Translations under genes and position numbers: made by a program | NCBI GenBank assembly: GCA_965230065.1 | Contig: OZ245942.1 | Location: 5,394,001 to 5,458,000, forward strand | Direction of reading: 5' to 3' | Source: G965230065 sp965230065 | GTDB lineage: Bacteria; Bacteroidota; Bacteroidia; Cytophagales; Cyclobacteriaceae | DNA: 64,000 bases | In this document: positions 16,608 through 25,446 of the stretch, piece by piece | Layout of the letters: each line of letters opens with the position of its first letter | Numbering within the stretch: the stretch's first letter is position 1 | Notes under the pieces: model-generated | Told to the model about the DNA's origin: nothing | Seen by the model: only the letters and a program-made list of their open reading frames with translations | Database searches by the model: none

Positions 16608-16982
16608 TTACTCCTTCTCTTTATTGAATTTTGTTTCCTGTTCTACTCCATTTTTTTTCAAAAATGGCAGAAAATCATTGATATGCGTTTCTTTCCAGAA
16701 GGCAACTTTATTTTTCCACGCTGCCCTGGAGATTACATGGCTGGCCACAGGGGAAGTCAGGAACAAAAAGAATAAGATGCCCGCTATTTTTAGTGATGCA
16801 ATGATTGTATGAAAATAAACTGCTATGCCAATCAGCATCAAAGAAAGACCAAAGGTGATGGCCTTTGTTACTGCAGAGTTACGGATATAAAAATCAGGAA
16901 GTTTTAAAATGCCTATGGCGGCTATCAGCAGAAAAAATGAGCCGCCTATTACCAAAACCGCACTTATAATTTCTATGATCAT
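16608..16982 (-). CDS. mrpG: MrpG/MnhG antiporter subunit
   Basis: A 124-residue MnhG/PhaG-family membrane protein. It shows GGSFFLLIAAIGILKLPDFYIRNSAVTKAITFG, the G-x-R-x-P-D-x-Y-x-R-x-H/N core motif of this family, and three hydrophobic helices, followed by a longer polar tail than usual (SHVISRAAWKNKVAFWK onward). MrpG is the last subunit of the seven-subunit Mrp Na+/H+ antiporter. It starts 4 nt after mrpF. The three-helix core is intact. Confidence 0.92.
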   Translation of the reverse strand: MIIEIISAVLVIGGSFFLLIAAIGILKLPDFYIRNSAVTKAITFGLSLMLIGIAVYFHTIIASLKIAGILFFLFLTSPVASHVISRAAWKNKVAFWKETHINDFLPFLKKNGVEQETKFNKEKE

Positions 16983-16986
16983 GGTT

Positions 16987-17244
16987 TTATTCTTTTATCA
17001 GAAAATAAGCAAAAGCCATCGTGCCCAAAAAAGCGATGAGGGAGACAACCAGTGCTATATCGATGTAGATTAACTCATTTGATATCAGGGAATACGTAAT
17101 AATCAGGCCGATAAGATTGGCAGAAAAAATATCCGTGGCAATGATCCTGTCGGCCAGGTCCGGACCTTTAATGATCCTTATCAAAATTAATATCATGCTG
17201 CACACAATAATACCCGAAGCGAAAAGTATGGCAATTTGGAACAT
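16987..17244 (-). CDS. mrpF: MrpF/MnhF antiporter subunit
   Basis: An 85-residue protein with three membrane helices and the MrpF signature IIKGPDLADRIIATD near residues 24-38, followed by a LIALGTMAFAYF-like last helix. It is a small subunit of the Mrp complex, implicated in Na+ or cholate efflux in Bacillus. It lies 4 nt after mrpE and 4 nt before mrpG, an operon with nearly no spacers. Confidence 0.93.
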   Translation of the reverse strand: MFQIAILFASGIIVCSMILILIRIIKGPDLADRIIATDIFSANLIGLIITYSLISNELIYIDIALVVSLIAFLGTMAFAYFLIKE

Positions 17245-17248
17245 ATCT

Positions 17249-17746
17249 TTATTTTGTGATTTTTAAAATTTTTCTCTCAAATCCATTTTTTAGCGAATCT
17301 TTCAATTTTTTAATATTCTGCTCTTTTACAAATATAGCATGGACGAACAGCGTCTTTTTATCTTCAGAAATATCCAAAGTTAAGGTGCCCGGCGTGAGGG
17401 TGATCAGGTTGGCAAATAGCAAAATTTCCAGATCTGTTGTAATGTCTAAGGGTAAGGCAATCACAGCAGGCTCCAATCGGTTGCCCGGCGTAATTATCTC
17501 ATAGGCCAGGGAAAAGTTAGCGCGCAGGAACTCTTGTATAAAATACAGCAACAATGCTATAATATGAGGAAACTTGGTAAAATATCTTTTGTACAACAAA
17601 AAGCATAAGAGCCATAACAAAGTAAGCGCTACGATAAACGCTATAAATAACGTAAATGTATTGGCAGGAATGCCGTTGACCGAGTGAATGGCTGCCAGTG
17701 CCACAATGAGGGAAAGGGTGATATGTATGAAAAATGCCAGGGTCAT
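17249..17746 (-). CDS. mrpE: MrpE/MnhE antiporter subunit
   Basis: A 165-residue MnhE-family protein. Two N-terminal hydrophobic segments precede a YFIQEFLRANFSLAYEII region and the family core LITLTPGTLTLDISEDKKTL, with a cytoplasmic alpha-beta domain at the end. MrpE is needed for assembly or full activity of the Mrp antiporter. Its start overlaps the mrpD end by 4 nt. Confidence 0.93.
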   Translation of the reverse strand: MTLAFFIHITLSLIVALAAIHSVNGIPANTFTLFIAFIVALTLLWLLCFLLYKRYFTKFPHIIALLLYFIQEFLRANFSLAYEIITPGNRLEPAVIALPLDITTDLEILLFANLITLTPGTLTLDISEDKKTLFVHAIFVKEQNIKKLKDSLKNGFERKILKITK

Positions 17747-19233
17747 GGGTGTAAAACATTATTAATGTAAATCTCAGGGTTTGCCAGTTGTTTGCCTATT
17801 TGAAGCGATAAATTGACCAAAGGCTCAGGATAAAGGCTCAGCAACAGTATGATAGCACTAAAAACCGCCGAAGAAACCCACTCGGATAATCTTACGGGAT
17901 TATTTTCCGGATGCGTTTCCTGCACTTCGTGTTTTCCCCAAAAAGCCTTAATCCATATTTTCATCATGATATAAAGGGTAAGCACTACCGCTAATAATGC
18001 TACAAAAACAATCCAGAATATATTGGAACTAATGCTTGCCTGTAGCAACAATAGCTTTCCCCAAAAGCCGGTGAGGGGTGGTATGCCCGACAGCGACAAA
18101 GCCGGTATGAGAAAGGTCATGGATAGTAAGGATGACTTGTTCATCAATCCTCCCTTCATATTGTACAGTAAAAATGAACCACCCATTTTACTTATTAATC
18201 CTATGCTAATGAATAAACCGCTTAACACAATCATATCCTGGATTAAATAATATACCAAACCTGAAAATCCTAAGGGCGTAAATATGCCGATTCCCATCAT
18301 CATATAACCCATGTGGGCGATAATTTGGTACGACAATATCTTCCGCAAGTCCTGATGTGCCAAAGAACCAATAGCGCCCACAAGCATGGTTGCGCCTGCT
18401 ATCAGCAGAAAGAGAAAAAGAAATTTTTCATGAAAAGGTGCATAAATTAAAGTAAAAAACCGGACAAGACTGTACAATCCAACTTTTGTGAGTGTGCCCG
18501 CAATGATAGCGACGGTAGGAATAGGAGGTGTATGATAAGAGGCCGGCAGCCAAAAATACAGTGGAAACAGGGCAGATTTTATACCAAAACTTATAATAAA
18601 AAAAATGGCTGAAATAGTTGCCAGGCTTTGTGTATCGCTTTCTGCAAAAATTTGCGCTATCCGGGCCATATTGAGGCTACCTGTAGCAGCGTATACCAAG
18701 CCCACGCCCATCAGCAAAAGCCCGGATGCGATAAAGTTAATAAGTGCATATTTCAGCGCCCCTTCAAGCTGAATTTTGCGGTTGCCCAGGGCAATTAAGA
18801 TAAACGAAGATATCAATATGATTTCGTACCACACATATAAGTTGAAAATATCGCCGGTGAGGAAAGCACCGTTCGTGCCCATCAGCATAAAAAGTAAAAG
18901 AGGATAAAAGCCAGATTTCTTCTTTGTTGGGCCAATCGTCTTTAAAGTGGATATGAAAACGAGCAGATAAATCAAAGTGGCAGTGGTAGATAACAGAGCG
19001 CTGAACGAATCTGCTACAAAAGAAATTCCAAATGGGGCGGCGATGTTTCCTATCTGGCTTACTAAAATTTTTTGTTGTATTGTCTGATATAATAAACTAG
19101 TGGAAATGCCCAATGTGCCTAAAATGGCAATGGCGAAAATCCAGCGTTGTGTCATTGTTTTTTGCCAGAATGCCAAACACAAAGCGGCTGCGAAGAGCGG
19201 TATAACTACCGGTAAGACGATGAAGTGCTCCAT
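17743..19233 (-). CDS. mrpD: MrpD proton-translocating antiporter subunit
   Basis: A 496-residue member of the complex I NuoM/NuoN-like antiporter family with about 14 membrane helices. Visible conserved parts are the YVWYEIILISSFILIALG segment with the proton-channel Glu, KSALFPLYFWLPASYHTPPIP with the conserved Lys and Pro residues, and LSYQIIAHMGYMMMGIG. With MrpA it forms the ion-translocating core. Its ATG overlaps the mrpC stop by 1 nt (TAATG). Confidence 0.94.
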   Translation of the reverse strand: MEHFIVLPVVIPLFAAALCLAFWQKTMTQRWIFAIAILGTLGISTSLLYQTIQQKILVSQIGNIAAPFGISFVADSFSALLSTTATLIYLLVFISTLKTIGPTKKKSGFYPLLLFMLMGTNGAFLTGDIFNLYVWYEIILISSFILIALGNRKIQLEGALKYALINFIASGLLLMGVGLVYAATGSLNMARIAQIFAESDTQSLATISAIFFIISFGIKSALFPLYFWLPASYHTPPIPTVAIIAGTLTKVGLYSLVRFFTLIYAPFHEKFLFLFLLIAGATMLVGAIGSLAHQDLRKILSYQIIAHMGYMMMGIGIFTPLGFSGLVYYLIQDMIVLSGLFISIGLISKMGGSFLLYNMKGGLMNKSSLLSMTFLIPALSLSGIPPLTGFWGKLLLLQASISSNIFWIVFVALLAVVLTLYIMMKIWIKAFWGKHEVQETHPENNPVRLSEWVSSAVFSAIILLLSLYPEPLVNLSLQIGKQLANPEIYINNVLHP

Positions 19234-19595
19234 TATTTATCTTTATCAATATTATCAGCATGGTTTAGCTTATTCAAGTTGTCGGTTTTCACCGTTTCAT
19301 AAATACTCTTGAAGAGAACGATTAGAAAAGCCTGCAGGCCAAAACCGATTACGATGGCTGTTAAAATCAACGCCTGGGGGGTTGGGTCTGCCATTGCACT
19401 TTCATTAGCAGGGTTACTTTCACCAATGAGGGGTGGGTAGCCACGTGTGATTCCACTAACGGCAATCAGAAAGAGGTTGACAGCATTGCTAAACAAAATA
19501 ATGCCGACAATAATTTTGAAAAAGCTGTTGTGCAGCAACAAATACACAGAGGCGGTAAATAATCCGCCAATCAATATGGCAACTAAGTAGGTCAT
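19233..19595 (-). CDS. mrpC: MrpC/MnhC antiporter subunit (NuoK-like)
   Basis: A 120-residue NuoK-like protein with three membrane helices and the conserved FSNAVNLFLIAV and DPTPQALILTAIVIGFGLQAFLIVL segments of MrpC. It is slightly longer than the family norm because of a polar C-terminal tail rich in Asn and Asp. It overlaps mrpB by 4 nt upstream and mrpD by 1 nt downstream. Confidence 0.94.
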   Translation of the reverse strand: MTYLVAILIGGLFTASVYLLLHNSFFKIIVGIILFSNAVNLFLIAVSGITRGYPPLIGESNPANESAMADPTPQALILTAIVIGFGLQAFLIVLFKSIYETVKTDNLNKLNHADNIDKDK

Positions 19596-20002
19596 TCTTT
19601 CTTTTCTTCAATAAGTGAAAACGTGATTTTAAGTGTGATGCCGATGACCACAATGTACACGCCAATATCAAAAAATATAGGTGTGCCCATTTTTCCAATG
19701 AATGGCAACTGAAACCAGTGGGCCGTCAAAAAAGGAGCACCAGTGAAGAAGGAAACCGCTCCGGAAAATGCCGCAAGTAACAGTCCTGAAGCTATTAATG
19801 CCAATAAGTTTAAACGGAAACGCTTTTTGGTAGTACCGCTTCCAAATACCATGGCATGAAAGACAATTACAATTGAAATTGCAAGAGCGCCTATAAATCC
19901 TCCACCCGAATAATCATGTCCCCGGAGCAGGAGGTAGACCGAAAACAAGCCAAATGTAGGAATCAGAATCATAAGGGCGGTTTTTAAGATCAGTGATTTC
20001 AT
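19592..20002 (-). CDS. mrpB: MrpB/MnhB antiporter subunit
   Basis: A 136-residue MnhB-domain protein with four hydrophobic helices. It shows LLRGHDYSGGGFIGALAISIVIVFHAM, the G-H-x-x-P/S-G-G-G-F motif that defines MnhB, and a final FFDIGVYIVVIGITL helix. It overlaps mrpA and mrpC by 4 nt each. MrpA also carries a related C-terminal region, so the set is the complete seven-gene type with a separate mrpB. Confidence 0.94.
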   Translation of the reverse strand: MKSLILKTALMILIPTFGLFSVYLLLRGHDYSGGGFIGALAISIVIVFHAMVFGSGTTKKRFRLNLLALIASGLLLAAFSGAVSFFTGAPFLTAHWFQLPFIGKMGTPIFFDIGVYIVVIGITLKITFSLIEEKKE

Positions 20003-22278
20003 AGCCTTGATTTTAACTTTAAAAGCGCGATAATTCCAATGGCAGCAATACTCAGCACAGTAATTTCCCCGAGTGTGTCCATTGCCCTGAAGTCTACTAA
20101 AATTACATTCACCACATTCCGTCCTTTACCCAAAGATTCACTATTTGAGATATAAAATTCTTTTAGACCTGAGCCGGAAGAAAAGCTGTTCACAATGAGT
20201 ATAATGGATGCAACAAGAACCCCGGACAAAACGGCAATCGATAAATTTCGTTTTTTGAACCTGTGCTGCCGTTCTATTTTTATGGTGGGGAATTTATGCA
20301 AAATAAGAATGAACAAAATCAGCGTGAGGGTTTCTATCAGAAACTGCGTCATGGATACATCTGGGGCGCTGTAAAATAAAAACAGCGTTGCTATGCCAAA
20401 ACCTGAGATGCCCAGTGAAATTAAAATAGTAAGCCGTGATTCAGTTTTAAATATTTGCACCAACGCAACCCCGATCGTTAGCATGATAAACATTTCAAAA
20501 CCATCTCTTTTCCAAATTATTTCAGTTATTTCCGGAAAAGAAAAAGTACCGGCATTGAAAATTGAAAGGATCAGGAGAAGGTTGAATGTGGTTAAAATGA
20601 TGAGCAGATAAATCCTAAGATTGCCGTTTTGTAAAAATACTGTGATCCGCTGGCTTGCAATATCCACAGCTTTGAGTGTTTTAAAGTAAAATTGCTCTGG
20701 CAGCTCGTTGATAGCCTTTGGAATTGCCCTTAGAAATGAATACAAGTGAACTCGATAGATATACAGAAGGACAGCAACTCCTATGGTAAGCATACTTAAC
20801 CAAAATACCAGGTTGAAGCCGTGAAAGAGCTGTAGATGTACTTCGCTTTTCCCGAACACAGTGTTTATGGCTGATCCAAACACTGGGTCTAAAGTATGGG
20901 GAAATAATCCGAAAGCCAGTCCTAGCAACGCCAGCAGTGCGGCAGGAGACAGTAAGCCGGTGGATGCTTCATGGAAGGGCAGAGGTTTTAGTTTATGAAA
21001 AAAGATGCCATACCCAATGCGTAAGCCCACAATAATGAATAACATACTGGTGATGATAAGAGCTCCTGTAATTACATAGGTTCCAATTTCAGTATGTAGC
21101 CCTGCTTCATATACCGATTCTTTCCCAACGAAACCAAACAATGGGGGAATTCCTCCCAACGACAGACAGGCCAAGATAGCGGTTATTGCTGTTACAGGCA
21201 TTTTTTTGAATAATCCATACAAGTGGGTCATATCTTTGGTGCCCTCTTCATGATCTAATATGCCGGCAATGAGAAAGAGCGTAGCTTTATACAACGCATG
21301 CGCCAGCAAAAAAACCAGCCCGGCTTTTAAGGAGGCTTCTGTTCCCAACCCAATCATAAGCGTTATCATACCCAGCGCACTCACTGTAATGTAAGCCAGT
21401 ACTTTCTTTATATCATTTTTCAGGGCAGATTGCCAGGCACCAATCACCATTGTAACAGCTCCGAAAATGATTAATGCATATTGCCACATTTCCGAACCAC
21501 CTAAATGGGGATTGAACCGGAACAATAAAAAAATACCTGCCTTCACCATGGTAGCAGAATGCAAATAGGCACTTACCGGGGTGGGCGCAGCCATGGCGTT
21601 TGGCAACCAAAAGTGAAATGGAAATTGGGCCGATTTGGTAAATACACCTAAAAAAAACAAAACGAGCATGGCTTCAAGCAGGGGTGAAGCCTGTATATTT
21701 TGCCAGTTTATTTCAGAAATATTAAAGCTGCCGCCCGATACGCCAATCATAACAAATGCTGCCAATAATGCCAGTCCTCCTATGCCGGTGATGAGCATGG
21801 CCTGTAGGGCAAATTTCCGGGCATCAGCCTTGTCATGATAAAATCCGATCAGGAAAAAAGAGCTGATAGAGGTGAGCTCCCAGCATACAAACATGAAGAT
21901 AAGGTTATCGGACAGCACCAAATAAAGCATCGACATCATGAAGAGGTACAGATAGATGAAGAACTTGTCTTTGTTGCTGTCTCCTTGCAGGTAGGTGTTT
22001 GCATATACAAATATTAATACCCCTACAAAACAGATAAGCAGCGCAAAGAAAATACTGAGCCCGTCTACCTTAAACAAAATATCCGCGTCTGCCGAGGGCA
22101 CCCAATCGATACGAAAAAGAAGGTCAGCTTCAATTGCGTTTGGTAAGAGGGTAAGGAAATAAATAAAATAAACAGCAGGGGCCAGTGCCAACAGGTTACC
22201 AAAATAATTTGGGAATACTTTGGCTATAGCAGGTATAAAGAGGAGAATGAATAAGGAGGACAGCAGAAAAATAAACAT
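19999..22278 (-). CDS. mrpA: MrpA large antiporter subunit (NuoL-like)
   Basis: A 759-residue MrpA, first gene of the operon. The N-terminal two thirds are NuoL-like with FMFVCWELTSISSFFLIGFYH (conserved Glu), KSAQFPFHFWLPNAMAAPTPVSAYLHSATMVKAG (Lys, Pro and His signature) and LAHALYKATLFLIAGILDHE. The C-terminal part has MrpA-specific helices with DVSMTQFLIETLTLILFILIL and DFRAMDTLGEITVLSIAAIG. MrpA forms the proton/Na+ path with MrpD. It is slightly shorter than the roughly 800 residues of Bacillus MrpA. Confidence 0.95.
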   Translation of the reverse strand: MFIFLLSSLFILLFIPAIAKVFPNYFGNLLALAPAVYFIYFLTLLPNAIEADLLFRIDWVPSADADILFKVDGLSIFFALLICFVGVLIFVYANTYLQGDSNKDKFFIYLYLFMMSMLYLVLSDNLIFMFVCWELTSISSFFLIGFYHDKADARKFALQAMLITGIGGLALLAAFVMIGVSGGSFNISEINWQNIQASPLLEAMLVLFFLGVFTKSAQFPFHFWLPNAMAAPTPVSAYLHSATMVKAGIFLLFRFNPHLGGSEMWQYALIIFGAVTMVIGAWQSALKNDIKKVLAYITVSALGMITLMIGLGTEASLKAGLVFLLAHALYKATLFLIAGILDHEEGTKDMTHLYGLFKKMPVTAITAILACLSLGGIPPLFGFVGKESVYEAGLHTEIGTYVITGALIITSMLFIIVGLRIGYGIFFHKLKPLPFHEASTGLLSPAALLALLGLAFGLFPHTLDPVFGSAINTVFGKSEVHLQLFHGFNLVFWLSMLTIGVAVLLYIYRVHLYSFLRAIPKAINELPEQFYFKTLKAVDIASQRITVFLQNGNLRIYLLIILTTFNLLLILSIFNAGTFSFPEITEIIWKRDGFEMFIMLTIGVALVQIFKTESRLTILISLGISGFGIATLFLFYSAPDVSMTQFLIETLTLILFILILHKFPTIKIERQHRFKKRNLSIAVLSGVLVASIILIVNSFSSGSGLKEFYISNSESLGKGRNVVNVILVDFRAMDTLGEITVLSIAAIGIIALLKLKSRL

Positions 22279-22572
22279 TGATTGAATAGCTAAATACCAA
22301 GAAGAATAAACCTGTTAGATAGAACGGTGGAATGCTGTATCAAAAAATAATACCATCCCTTCTACCTTTAAGAAGAAGATAAAAATGAAAATAATTTGTT
22401 GACTTTCAAACCCTATATTGTGAAAACATTTCTACAACACAAAGCGTTGGCACAGCAAAAGTGCCAAAAAATTCATTTATTGGTATTAGTAGAAGATAGC
22501 ATGGTTTATGAAAAATACTTCTTACCTTGTAAGTTCAACCATGGTATAATTTACTTCTAATTTTTTTCATTC
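22279..22572. other. Intergenic region upstream of mrpA and the small membrane gene
   Basis: This 294-nt gap separates mrpA (minus) from the small plus-strand gene, so both promoters should lie here. I find no exact TAnnTTTG box. One perfect 7-nt hairpin is present: TTGGCAC (22447-22453) and GTGCCAA (22461-22467), loop 7. It might be an operator; it lacks the context of a terminator. Confidence 0.4.
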
Positions 22573-22752
22573 ATGAAAACCACTCAGATAATAGGCATCA
22601 TTTTACTCCTTTTGGGAGCGGCCGGACTCATTATTGGTTTATTCGGTCTTTTCGGAGAAAACCTTGTCAATCTGAATCCCTGGATCTTTGCCATACTCGG
22701 ATTAATTTTCTTTTTTTCGGGAACAGGATTGTTGAAAAAGTCATCTGCCTGA
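22573..22752 (+). CDS. Small two-helix membrane protein, 59 residues
   Basis: An open frame of 59 codons plus stop read directly from the sequence. It encodes two hydrophobic helices (QIIGIILLLLGAAGLIIGLF and PWIFAILGLIFFFSGTGLL) joined by a short polar turn GENLVNLN, ending KKSSA. This pattern recalls DUF3185-type and other tiny membrane proteins. Codon use and a Gly-rich helix pattern look like real coding sequence. It stands alone between the mrp operon and kbl; function unknown. A length cutoff of 60 residues would miss it. Confidence 0.6.
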   Translation: MKTTQIIGIILLLLGAAGLIIGLFGLFGENLVNLNPWIFAILGLIFFFSGTGLLKKSSA

Positions 22753-22760
22753 TATTTTAT

Positions 22761-22800
22761 AGTAGGCAGCAGCAGTAGCAGGCAGCAGTCTTTTTTCAAC
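22761..22800. repeat. AGTAGGCAGC word-repeat spacer
   Basis: AGTAGGCAGCAGCAG (22761-22775) is followed by TAGCAGGCAGCAGTC. The 15-mer is identical to one at 3008-3022 and differs by one base from 37457-37471. A CTGCCT at 22746-22751, at the end of the small gene, can pair with AGGCAG here. It lies between the convergent small gene and kbl and may serve as terminator. Confidence 0.5.
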
Positions 22801-22815
22801 TGACGCCTCCTTCCA

Positions 22816-24012
22816 CTACTGAATAACTCCCAATGTTTTCCCCACTTCAGTAAATGCTTCAATAGCTTTGTCTAAATGACTTTTTTCGTGGGCGGCCGAC
22901 AATTGCACCCTGATGCGGGCCTGCCCTTCAGGTACAACCGGATAGAAAAAGCCGATAACGTAAATACCTTTTTCCAGCAAAGCTTCAGCAAATTTTTGTG
23001 AAAGGGGAGCTTCATATAACATAATGGGCACAATGGGATGTTCCCCCGCTTTGATATCAAAACCCGCATCAGTTAGGGCATTTCTGAAATACCGGGTATT
23101 TTCCATAAGCTTGTCCCTTAGCTCTGTGGTTTTCGAAATCATATCAAAAACGGCAATGGACGCACCTACGATGGAGGGTGCTACCGTATTGGAAAACAGA
23201 TAGGGGCGTGAGCGTTGCCGTAATAGCTCCACAATCTCTTTACGCGCCGCTGTAAAACCTCCTGATGCTCCTCCTAGTGCTTTTCCTAAGGTGCCTGTAA
23301 TAATATCAACACGTCCCATCACATCTCTGTATTCATGCACGCCCCGGCCTGATTTTCCCATAAACCCGGTAGAGTGGCACTCATCTGACATCACCAGCGC
23401 ATTATACTTTTCGGCCAAATCACAAATTTTATCCAGTTGGGCAATGGTACCATCCATGGAAAAAACACCATCTGTAACAATAATTTTTTGTTCTGCACCG
23501 CTATCTGCTGCTTCTTTTAACCTTGACTCAAGATCAACCATATCATTATGCCGGAACCGCAACCGCATAGCTTTACACAAGCGGACACCATCAATGATAG
23601 AAGCATGGTTGAGCGTATCTGAGATGATGGCATCTTTGGCGGATAATAAAGGCTCAAAAACACCTCCATTGGCATCAAAGGCAGCAGCATATAGAATAGT
23701 GTCATCCATTTGCAGAAATTCAGAGATTTTTCTTTCTAAAGTTTTGTGAATATCCTGCGTACCGCAAATAAACCGTACCGATGACATTCCGTAACCATGC
23801 GTATCTATAGTTTTTTTTGCAGCCTCTATCACCTTGGGGTGAGAAGATAAACCCAAATAGTTGTTGGCACAAAAGTTAATTACTTCCTTATCATCACTGG
23901 TTTTTATCACCGCCCCCTGGGGGGTGGTAATGATGCGTTCGTGTTTATACAACCCGGCTTCTTTAATGTCAGCCAGTTCTTTCTGTAAGACAGGTTTTAA
24001 GTTCTCGTACAT
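22816..24012 (-). CDS. kbl: 2-amino-3-ketobutyrate CoA ligase (glycine C-acetyltransferase)
   Basis: A 398-residue PLP enzyme of the alpha-oxoamine synthase family. It shows INFCANNYLGLSSHP near the N-terminus, SVRFICGTQ, DECHSTGFMGKSGRG and the PLP lysine in TGTLGKALGG. Kbl cleaves 2-amino-3-ketobutyrate with CoA to glycine and acetyl-CoA, the second step of threonine breakdown. The first-step dehydrogenase gene (24215-25150) is divergently oriented next to it, which confirms kbl over related BioF or serine palmitoyltransferase paralogues. Confidence 0.95.
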   Translation of the reverse strand: MYENLKPVLQKELADIKEAGLYKHERIITTPQGAVIKTSDDKEVINFCANNYLGLSSHPKVIEAAKKTIDTHGYGMSSVRFICGTQDIHKTLERKISEFLQMDDTILYAAAFDANGGVFEPLLSAKDAIISDTLNHASIIDGVRLCKAMRLRFRHNDMVDLESRLKEAADSGAEQKIIVTDGVFSMDGTIAQLDKICDLAEKYNALVMSDECHSTGFMGKSGRGVHEYRDVMGRVDIITGTLGKALGGASGGFTAARKEIVELLRQRSRPYLFSNTVAPSIVGASIAVFDMISKTTELRDKLMENTRYFRNALTDAGFDIKAGEHPIVPIMLYEAPLSQKFAEALLEKGIYVIGFFYPVVPEGQARIRVQLSAAHEKSHLDKAIEAFTEVGKTLGVIQ

Positions 24013-24089
24013 AGTTTTTTATTAAAGCTCTAAATTCTAATATCTAAATCCAAAATATACTAAAGGATTTTGATGAGCCATAAGCTTTT

Positions 24090-24139
24090 AGCCACAAGCC
24101 TCAAGCAATTAAATTTCCAGAAGCTTGAGGCTTGTGGCT
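24090..24139. repeat. 17-nt perfect hairpin between divergent kbl and tdh
   Basis: AGCCACAAGCCTCAAGC (24090-24106) is followed after 16 nt by its exact complement (24123-24139). Flanking words TAAGCTTTTAGCC (from 24081) and GGGCTTTTAGCTTA (24142-24155) repeat the same letters. Both neighbours point away from it, so it is not an ordinary gene-end terminator. It shares the word-repeat design of other spacers here. Confidence 0.7.
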
Positions 24140-24214
24140 CAGGGCTTTTAGCTTATATTATTAATGCAAACAGATAAATGATAATTTCGTATCCATAAAT
24201 AAACCAAAAAAAGT

Positions 24215-25150
24215 ATGGATAAAATATTGGTAGTTGGTGCCTGTGGGCAGTTAGGAGGTGAACTTACACTTTCTCTCAGAAAAATTCATGGTGCTGCAAA
24301 TGTAATAGCTGCCGATGTGCGCCACCCGGAGGGCGAATTGGCAGATGGACCTTTCAGCCTGCTCAATGTTTTGGATATAAAGGAAGTAGCCCATTTGATA
24401 GAAGAACATAGCATCACACAGGTTTACCAATTGGCGGCTATCCTTTCCGCAAAAGGTGAAAAAGACCCCATGCTGGCCTGGAGGTTGAATATGGATGGCC
24501 TGCTCAATATTTTGGAAGTAGCCCGGGAGAAAAAGCTTCATAAAATTTACTGGCCCAGTTCCATTGCCGTATTTGGTGAAAATACTCCTAAAAATAAAAC
24601 TCCCCAAAAAACAGTGGCTGATCCCAAAACAGTTTACGGCATCAGTAAACTGGCAGGGGAGCGTTGGTGTGCTTATTATTTTGAAAAATTTGGCGTAGAT
24701 GTGCGGAGTTTGCGGTATCCGGGCCTTATTGGCTACAAAACTCCCCCTGGGGGAGGTACTACCGACTTTGCTGTGGATATTTATTTTAAGGCAGCTACTA
24801 ATGAGCATTTCACCTGTTTTGTATCAGAAAACACCCATTTGCCCATGATGTACATGGACGATGCTGTGCGGGCTACCCTGGAACTGATGAATGCCGATGC
24901 ATCCCAAATACAAGTACGGGAAAGTTACAACATCAGTGCCATGAGCCTTTCTCCCGAAGCGTTGGCAACCTCCATTAGAAAATTCGTTCCCGGTTTTTCC
25001 GTATCTTACGAACCTGATTTCCGGCAAGCCATCGCCAATTCCTGGCCCGGTTCTGTAGATGATTCAGAAGCCCGTTCCCATTGGGGGTGGAAACCACGGT
25101 ACAATTTGGATATGATGACAGAAGAAATGTTACGGCATTTGAAAAATTAA
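24215..25150 (+). CDS. tdh: Short-chain (epimerase-type) L-threonine 3-dehydrogenase
   Basis: A 311-residue NAD-dependent epimerase/dehydratase-fold protein. It has the Rossmann motif GACGQLGGE (8-16), a YGISK catalytic Tyr-Lys near residue 141, and the GLIGYKTPPGGGTTDFAVDIYF region typical of the short-chain threonine dehydrogenases known from Flavobacterium. It oxidises L-threonine to 2-amino-3-ketobutyrate, the Kbl substrate. The divergent kbl gene supports the call strongly. A box TAATTTCG at 24182-24189 is one base from the TAnnTTTG consensus. Confidence 0.92.
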   Translation: MDKILVVGACGQLGGELTLSLRKIHGAANVIAADVRHPEGELADGPFSLLNVLDIKEVAHLIEEHSITQVYQLAAILSAKGEKDPMLAWRLNMDGLLNILEVAREKKLHKIYWPSSIAVFGENTPKNKTPQKTVADPKTVYGISKLAGERWCAYYFEKFGVDVRSLRYPGLIGYKTPPGGGTTDFAVDIYFKAATNEHFTCFVSENTHLPMMYMDDAVRATLELMNADASQIQVRESYNISAMSLSPEALATSIRKFVPGFSVSYEPDFRQAIANSWPGSVDDSEARSHWGWKPRYNLDMMTEEMLRHLKN

Positions 25151-25166
25151 TTGCTATTCGTTAAAT

Positions 25167-25207
25167 GTTATTCGTTATTTGTATACGTTTAACAAATAAT
25201 GAATAAC
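25167..25207. repeat. TTATTCGTTA word hairpin after tdh
   Basis: GTTATTCGTTATTTGT (25167-25182) pairs with ACAAATAATGAATAAC (25192-25207) at 15 of 16 positions around a 9-nt loop. The flanks repeat the words CTATTCGTTAAA and CCATTAACG. It sits in the 76-nt spacer between tdh and the DUF3098 gene, both on the plus strand. Confidence 0.6.
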
Positions 25208-25226
25208 CATTAACGTTTAACTTGCA

Positions 25227-25433
25227 ATGAGCAACAAAAACAAACTGCCATTTGGCAAAAAAAATTACATCATCATGCTCGTAGGCATTGGCGTACTTGT
25301 GCTGGGCTTTACCCTCATGAGCATGGATGACGAACAATATGGCTTTGGCGTGCTCGGCCTCACCATTGGCCCCATTACGGTTGTGCTGGGCTTTATCATT
25401 GAATTTTTTGCTATCCTTTCCAAACCCGAGTAA
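25227..25433 (+). CDS. DUF3098 small membrane protein
   Basis: A 68-residue protein with two membrane helices and the DUF3098 pattern: KLPFGKKNYIIMLVGIGVLVLGFTLMS, then a short DDEQYGFG turn and LTIGPITVVLGFIIEFFAI. It is commonly found next to uppP in Bacteroidota, as here, which suggests a shared role in the envelope. No activity is known. It begins a plus-strand run DUF3098, uppP, truB, ribF. Confidence 0.88.
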   Translation: MSNKNKLPFGKKNYIIMLVGIGVLVLGFTLMSMDDEQYGFGVLGLTIGPITVVLGFIIEFFAILSKPE

Positions 25434-25446
25434 TAATTCACTGCAT

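Noticed and set aside
22447..22467. TTGGCAC/GTGCCAA hairpin as a terminator
   Set aside because: It lies between divergent genes and has no T tract on the side of a gene end; kept only as a possible operator.
23291..23749. Plus-strand open frame of 152 codons inside kbl
   Set aside because: Antisense to the strongly conserved kbl; sequence looks like reverse-strand bias.
24251..24808. Minus-strand open frame of 185 codons inside tdh
   Set aside because: Antisense to tdh, rich in Cys, His and Phe, no motif.
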